From positions 1-50,662 of the forward strand of contig JAFMHC010000004.1 of NCBI GenBank assembly GCA_017854775.1: DNA of 50,662 nt, given 5' to 3'. Both the position numbers and the translations under genes were made by a program. Below, piece by piece: positions 49,076 to 50,662 of the stretch; within the stretch, counting starts at the first letter, position 1, and each line of letters begins with the position of its first letter. The notes under the pieces are model-generated. The model saw only the letters and a program-made list of their open reading frames with translations, had not been told where the DNA came from and searched no databases. This DNA comes from Gammaproteobacteria bacterium (GTDB lineage: Bacteria > Pseudomonadota > Gammaproteobacteria > Arenicellales > Arenicellaceae).

Positions 49076-49325
49076 AATTTTCTCTTGAACTAAAGAAGCA
49101 TGGTCTTATCTTGTTTACTGGCAAACTCAAGATAGAAAGACGCTAAAGCGAATTAATAGATTGATACTTGATGCACAGCGTTCTCCGTTTCAAGGGTTAG
49201 GAAAGCCGGAGCTCTTGAAAGAAACTCTCGCTGTTTTTAGTCTCAATGAATGGAATAAACTAGTATAGGTAGTTGATGAGGAGCAGATCACTGTCATCGC
49301 TTGTCGATATCACAATGAAAAGTAA
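49068..49325 (+). pseudogene. Relic of YoeB-family mRNA-interferase toxin
   Basis: One frame from ATG 49068 to TAA 49323-49325 keeps the family sequence: TKEAWSYLVYWQTQDRKTLK, RINRLILDAQRSPFQGLGKP, ELLKE, then VVDEEQITVIACRYHNEK. It is broken by TGA at 49086-49088, where the family usually has tryptophan, and TAG at 49266-49268, where tyrosine is usual. The stretch matching the family's SGFWSRRI segment is shortened by about three residues and lost the arginine needed for ribosome-dependent mRNA cutting. The histidine of CRYH remains. The toxin is dead; so is its antitoxin, which fits loss of the pair without killing. Confidence 0.85.
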
Positions 49326-49407
49326 TTTTATAAGAGCCAAAGCAATACCGTTTCGCTCATACGCACATCAACGCGCAAAGTCTTATGCTTACTAAGAGTC
49401 AAGTTTA

Positions 49408-50151
49408 ATGAAGAAAAGCTTAATTGTTTATCCATTAGCGATTATAGGTATTTTAATTTCCTATCAATACGGTCGAGGTGTGTGGTATCCGCTGGTATCA
49501 AAATTTATGGATAAGAAAACTGTTGCTAAGGTAATCGAAACATATGGCGATACAACTCGGAAAGACCTCACTCCTTTTTTTACTCAAGTTGGCCTAAGCT
49601 ATCCACCAAAGAAGTTAGCCTTAGTCGCTTTTAAAGATACCAAAACGCTTGAGTTATGGGCGTCTAATACAAGTTCTAATTATGTTCTAGTAAAAAGCTA
49701 TCCGATTAAAGCGGCTAGTGGTGAGCTTGGGCCAAAGCTGAGAGAGGGAGATCGTCAGGTTCCAGAAGGGATATACAAAATTGTAGGCTTCAACCCTAAT
49801 AGTTCATACCATCTCTCGATGAAATTAAACTATCCAAATGAATATGATTTAAAGTATGCCGAGGCGGAAGGTAGAAATGAACCTGGTACAAATATTTTCA
49901 TTCACGGCCGCGCCGCCTCTATTGGCTGCCTTGCAATGGGAGATCCAGCCATTGAGCAAATATTTTCACTCGTCCATGCCACAGGTCGTAAGAATACTAC
50001 TGTATTAATATCTCCTAGCGACCCGTCAAAAAATAAACTTGCGGTCCCAAGCGGCGCACCGGATTGGACAAGTAAACTTTATATAAAAATTGAAGAGTAT
50101 TATGAAAATATTAATTTAAAACATAAACTCAAAAACGAAAATGGCATCTAA
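49408..50151 (+). CDS. L,D-transpeptidase (YkuD domain), YafK-like
   Basis: This encodes 247 residues with AAGAG shortly before the ATG. Residues 1-20 are a signal anchor. The YkuD catalytic domain covers about residues 65-200: LALVAFKDTKTLELWAS, GDRQVPEGIYKI, and the active site H166 in IFIHGRAASIGC with C174 as nucleophile. The spacing resembles the YafK group, which in E. coli cleaves the link between lipoprotein and peptidoglycan, rather than the crosslinking group. The C-terminal tail is lysine- and asparagine-rich. The gene is richer in A+T than its neighbours and sits between the toxin-antitoxin relic and a GTTATGT-ended element, so a captured origin is possible. Confidence 0.88.
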   Translation: MKKSLIVYPLAIIGILISYQYGRGVWYPLVSKFMDKKTVAKVIETYGDTTRKDLTPFFTQVGLSYPPKKLALVAFKDTKTLELWASNTSSNYVLVKSYPIKAASGELGPKLREGDRQVPEGIYKIVGFNPNSSYHLSMKLNYPNEYDLKYAEAEGRNEPGTNIFIHGRAASIGCLAMGDPAIEQIFSLVHATGRKNTTVLISPSDPSKNKLAVPSGAPDWTSKLYIKIEEYYENINLKHKLKNENGI

Positions 50152-50199
50152 TCTAGCGTTTAAAAAAAAAGACTTAGCGCGTGCTTTACGGTGTTATGT
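50147..50199 (+). repeat. Possible attC-like remnant
   Basis: After the transpeptidase stop, TTAGCGCGTGCTTTACGGTG runs into TTATGT, ending with GTTATGT at 50193-50199, the core seen in array sites. The left core is poor and the outer stem does not pair well, so this is tentative. Confidence 0.25.
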
Positions 50200-50302
50200 G
50201 ATCTTTGGCTGAGGTCTCTATTAGTTGTCTGACAATGCCCCGAATTCGGAGGCTTGTTTTGCATGATCAAGTTCAAATTTTCAAAGGTAAGGGTCTGAGC
50301 AC

Positions 50303-50333
50303 AAAAAAGGCCCTCCACGAACGAAGAGCCTTT
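50303..50333 (-). terminator. Weak rho-independent terminator
   Basis: AAAGGC and GCCTTT form the base of an imperfect stem. Read leftward it is followed by T-rich sequence and serves the small secreted protein gene. Confidence 0.6.
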
Positions 50334-50356
50334 AAGTTAAACTAACCGCTGACTTA

Positions 50357-50647
50357 CTAGTCAGGTGTCGTTTCTTCTTTAGCTTTGTCCATGTTGTCTT
50401 TAGCGTCCATCATGTCTGTTTTTGCTTCATCAGTCATTGAGTGTTTAACATCATGCTCTTTATGCATTTCATCGGCTTTCATCGAATGCTTTGACTTCAT
50501 GTCTTTCAAGTCGCCAACTTTTTTCTCGCCTTCTTCGTGGTGGCCGGCATAGGCAGCGATGCTGCCAAGCGCCATAGAAGTAATTACAAGAGTCTTTAAA
50601 GTTTTTGCTAAAACTGATTTTGTCGATAACGGTTTTGTCGATAACAT
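50357..50647 (-). CDS. Small exported His/Met/Lys/Glu-rich protein
   Basis: This encodes 96 residues. A signal peptide (KTLKTLVITSMALGSIAAYA) is followed by a very hydrophilic tail: GHHEEGEKKVG, then repeats of KHSM, EMHKEHD, KHSM, TDMMDAKDNMD. The many histidines, methionines and acidic residues suggest metal binding or a disordered helix in the periplasm. Near the start the Leu-Ser-Thr-Lys unit occurs twice, coded by a 15-base duplication at 50616-50645. No family is recognised. Confidence 0.72.
   Translation of the reverse strand: MLSTKPLSTKSVLAKTLKTLVITSMALGSIAAYAGHHEEGEKKVGDLKDMKSKHSMKADEMHKEHDVKHSMTDEAKTDMMDAKDNMDKAKEETTPD
50616..50645 (-). repeat. 15-base tandem duplication at gene start
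   Basis: GATTTTGTCGATAAC and GGTTTTGTCGATAAC are adjacent (plus-strand reading). They code for the doubled Leu-Ser-Thr-Lys at the start of the small secreted protein. Confidence 0.85.
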
Positions 50648-50662
50648 AGGTGTTCCTCGATG

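Overview
The window looks like chromosome of a marine-type gammaproteobacterium. The grounds are two large TonB-dependent receptors, a flavin halogenase with a SapC partner, a receptor paired with a TPR-sulfotransferase, a class D beta-lactamase, periplasmic and secreted peptidases, and a left end that is a chromosomal integron cassette array. Genus cannot be read from the sequence. By eye the first 8.6 kb is richer in A+T than the rest.

Bases 1 to about 9336 are a cassette array. Small plus-strand genes are each followed by a 65-90 bp attC site that opens near a RYYYAAC core and closes with a GTTAnnn core. Eighteen well-formed sites are followed by a truncated one and two degenerate ones. 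No integrase lies in the window; by orientation it should be to the left. Recognisable cassette products are a lipoprotein, a free-standing GspG-like pseudopilin head, an ABM monooxygenase, a YrhB/Imm35-like protein, a DUF3144 protein, a zinc-ribbon protein and several small membrane proteins. The distal end is decaying: an oxygenase fragment, a fused gene fragment and a DUF1287 gene.

From 9.6 to 24 kb come a LytTR two-component pair, divergent from a secreted beta-propeller protein; a long envelope protein with a polymer-forming tail; a DUF885 peptidase; an OXA-type beta-lactamase; a stand-alone aspartokinase domain; a membrane M28 peptidase; and a two-gene unit of a redoxin/cytochrome c/copper monooxygenase/EF-hand protein followed by HMG-CoA reductase. 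Downstream of HMG-CoA reductase lies an exact copy of the E. coli soxS-type SoxR operator with leftward promoter geometry but no annotated target gene.

From 24 to 48 kb come the SapC-halogenase-TonB receptor group, a dehydrogenase with a YkvA protein, an EamA exporter, an unknown protein, gamma-glutamyltransferase, uridine kinase with a NupC nucleoside carrier, an overlapping amidohydrolase-amidase pair, a CDF metal exporter, a second TonB receptor divergent from a TPR-sulfotransferase, a PQQ-type sugar dehydrogenase and a SOUL haem protein. Together these suggest a heterotroph that scavenges peptides, nucleosides and larger ligands.

The right end holds a peroxiredoxin, a dead yefM-yoeB toxin-antitoxin pair that appears only as in-frame relics, an L,D-transpeptidase and a small charged secreted protein. 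Short three-copy tandem repeats of 12-17 bp recur through the non-array part.
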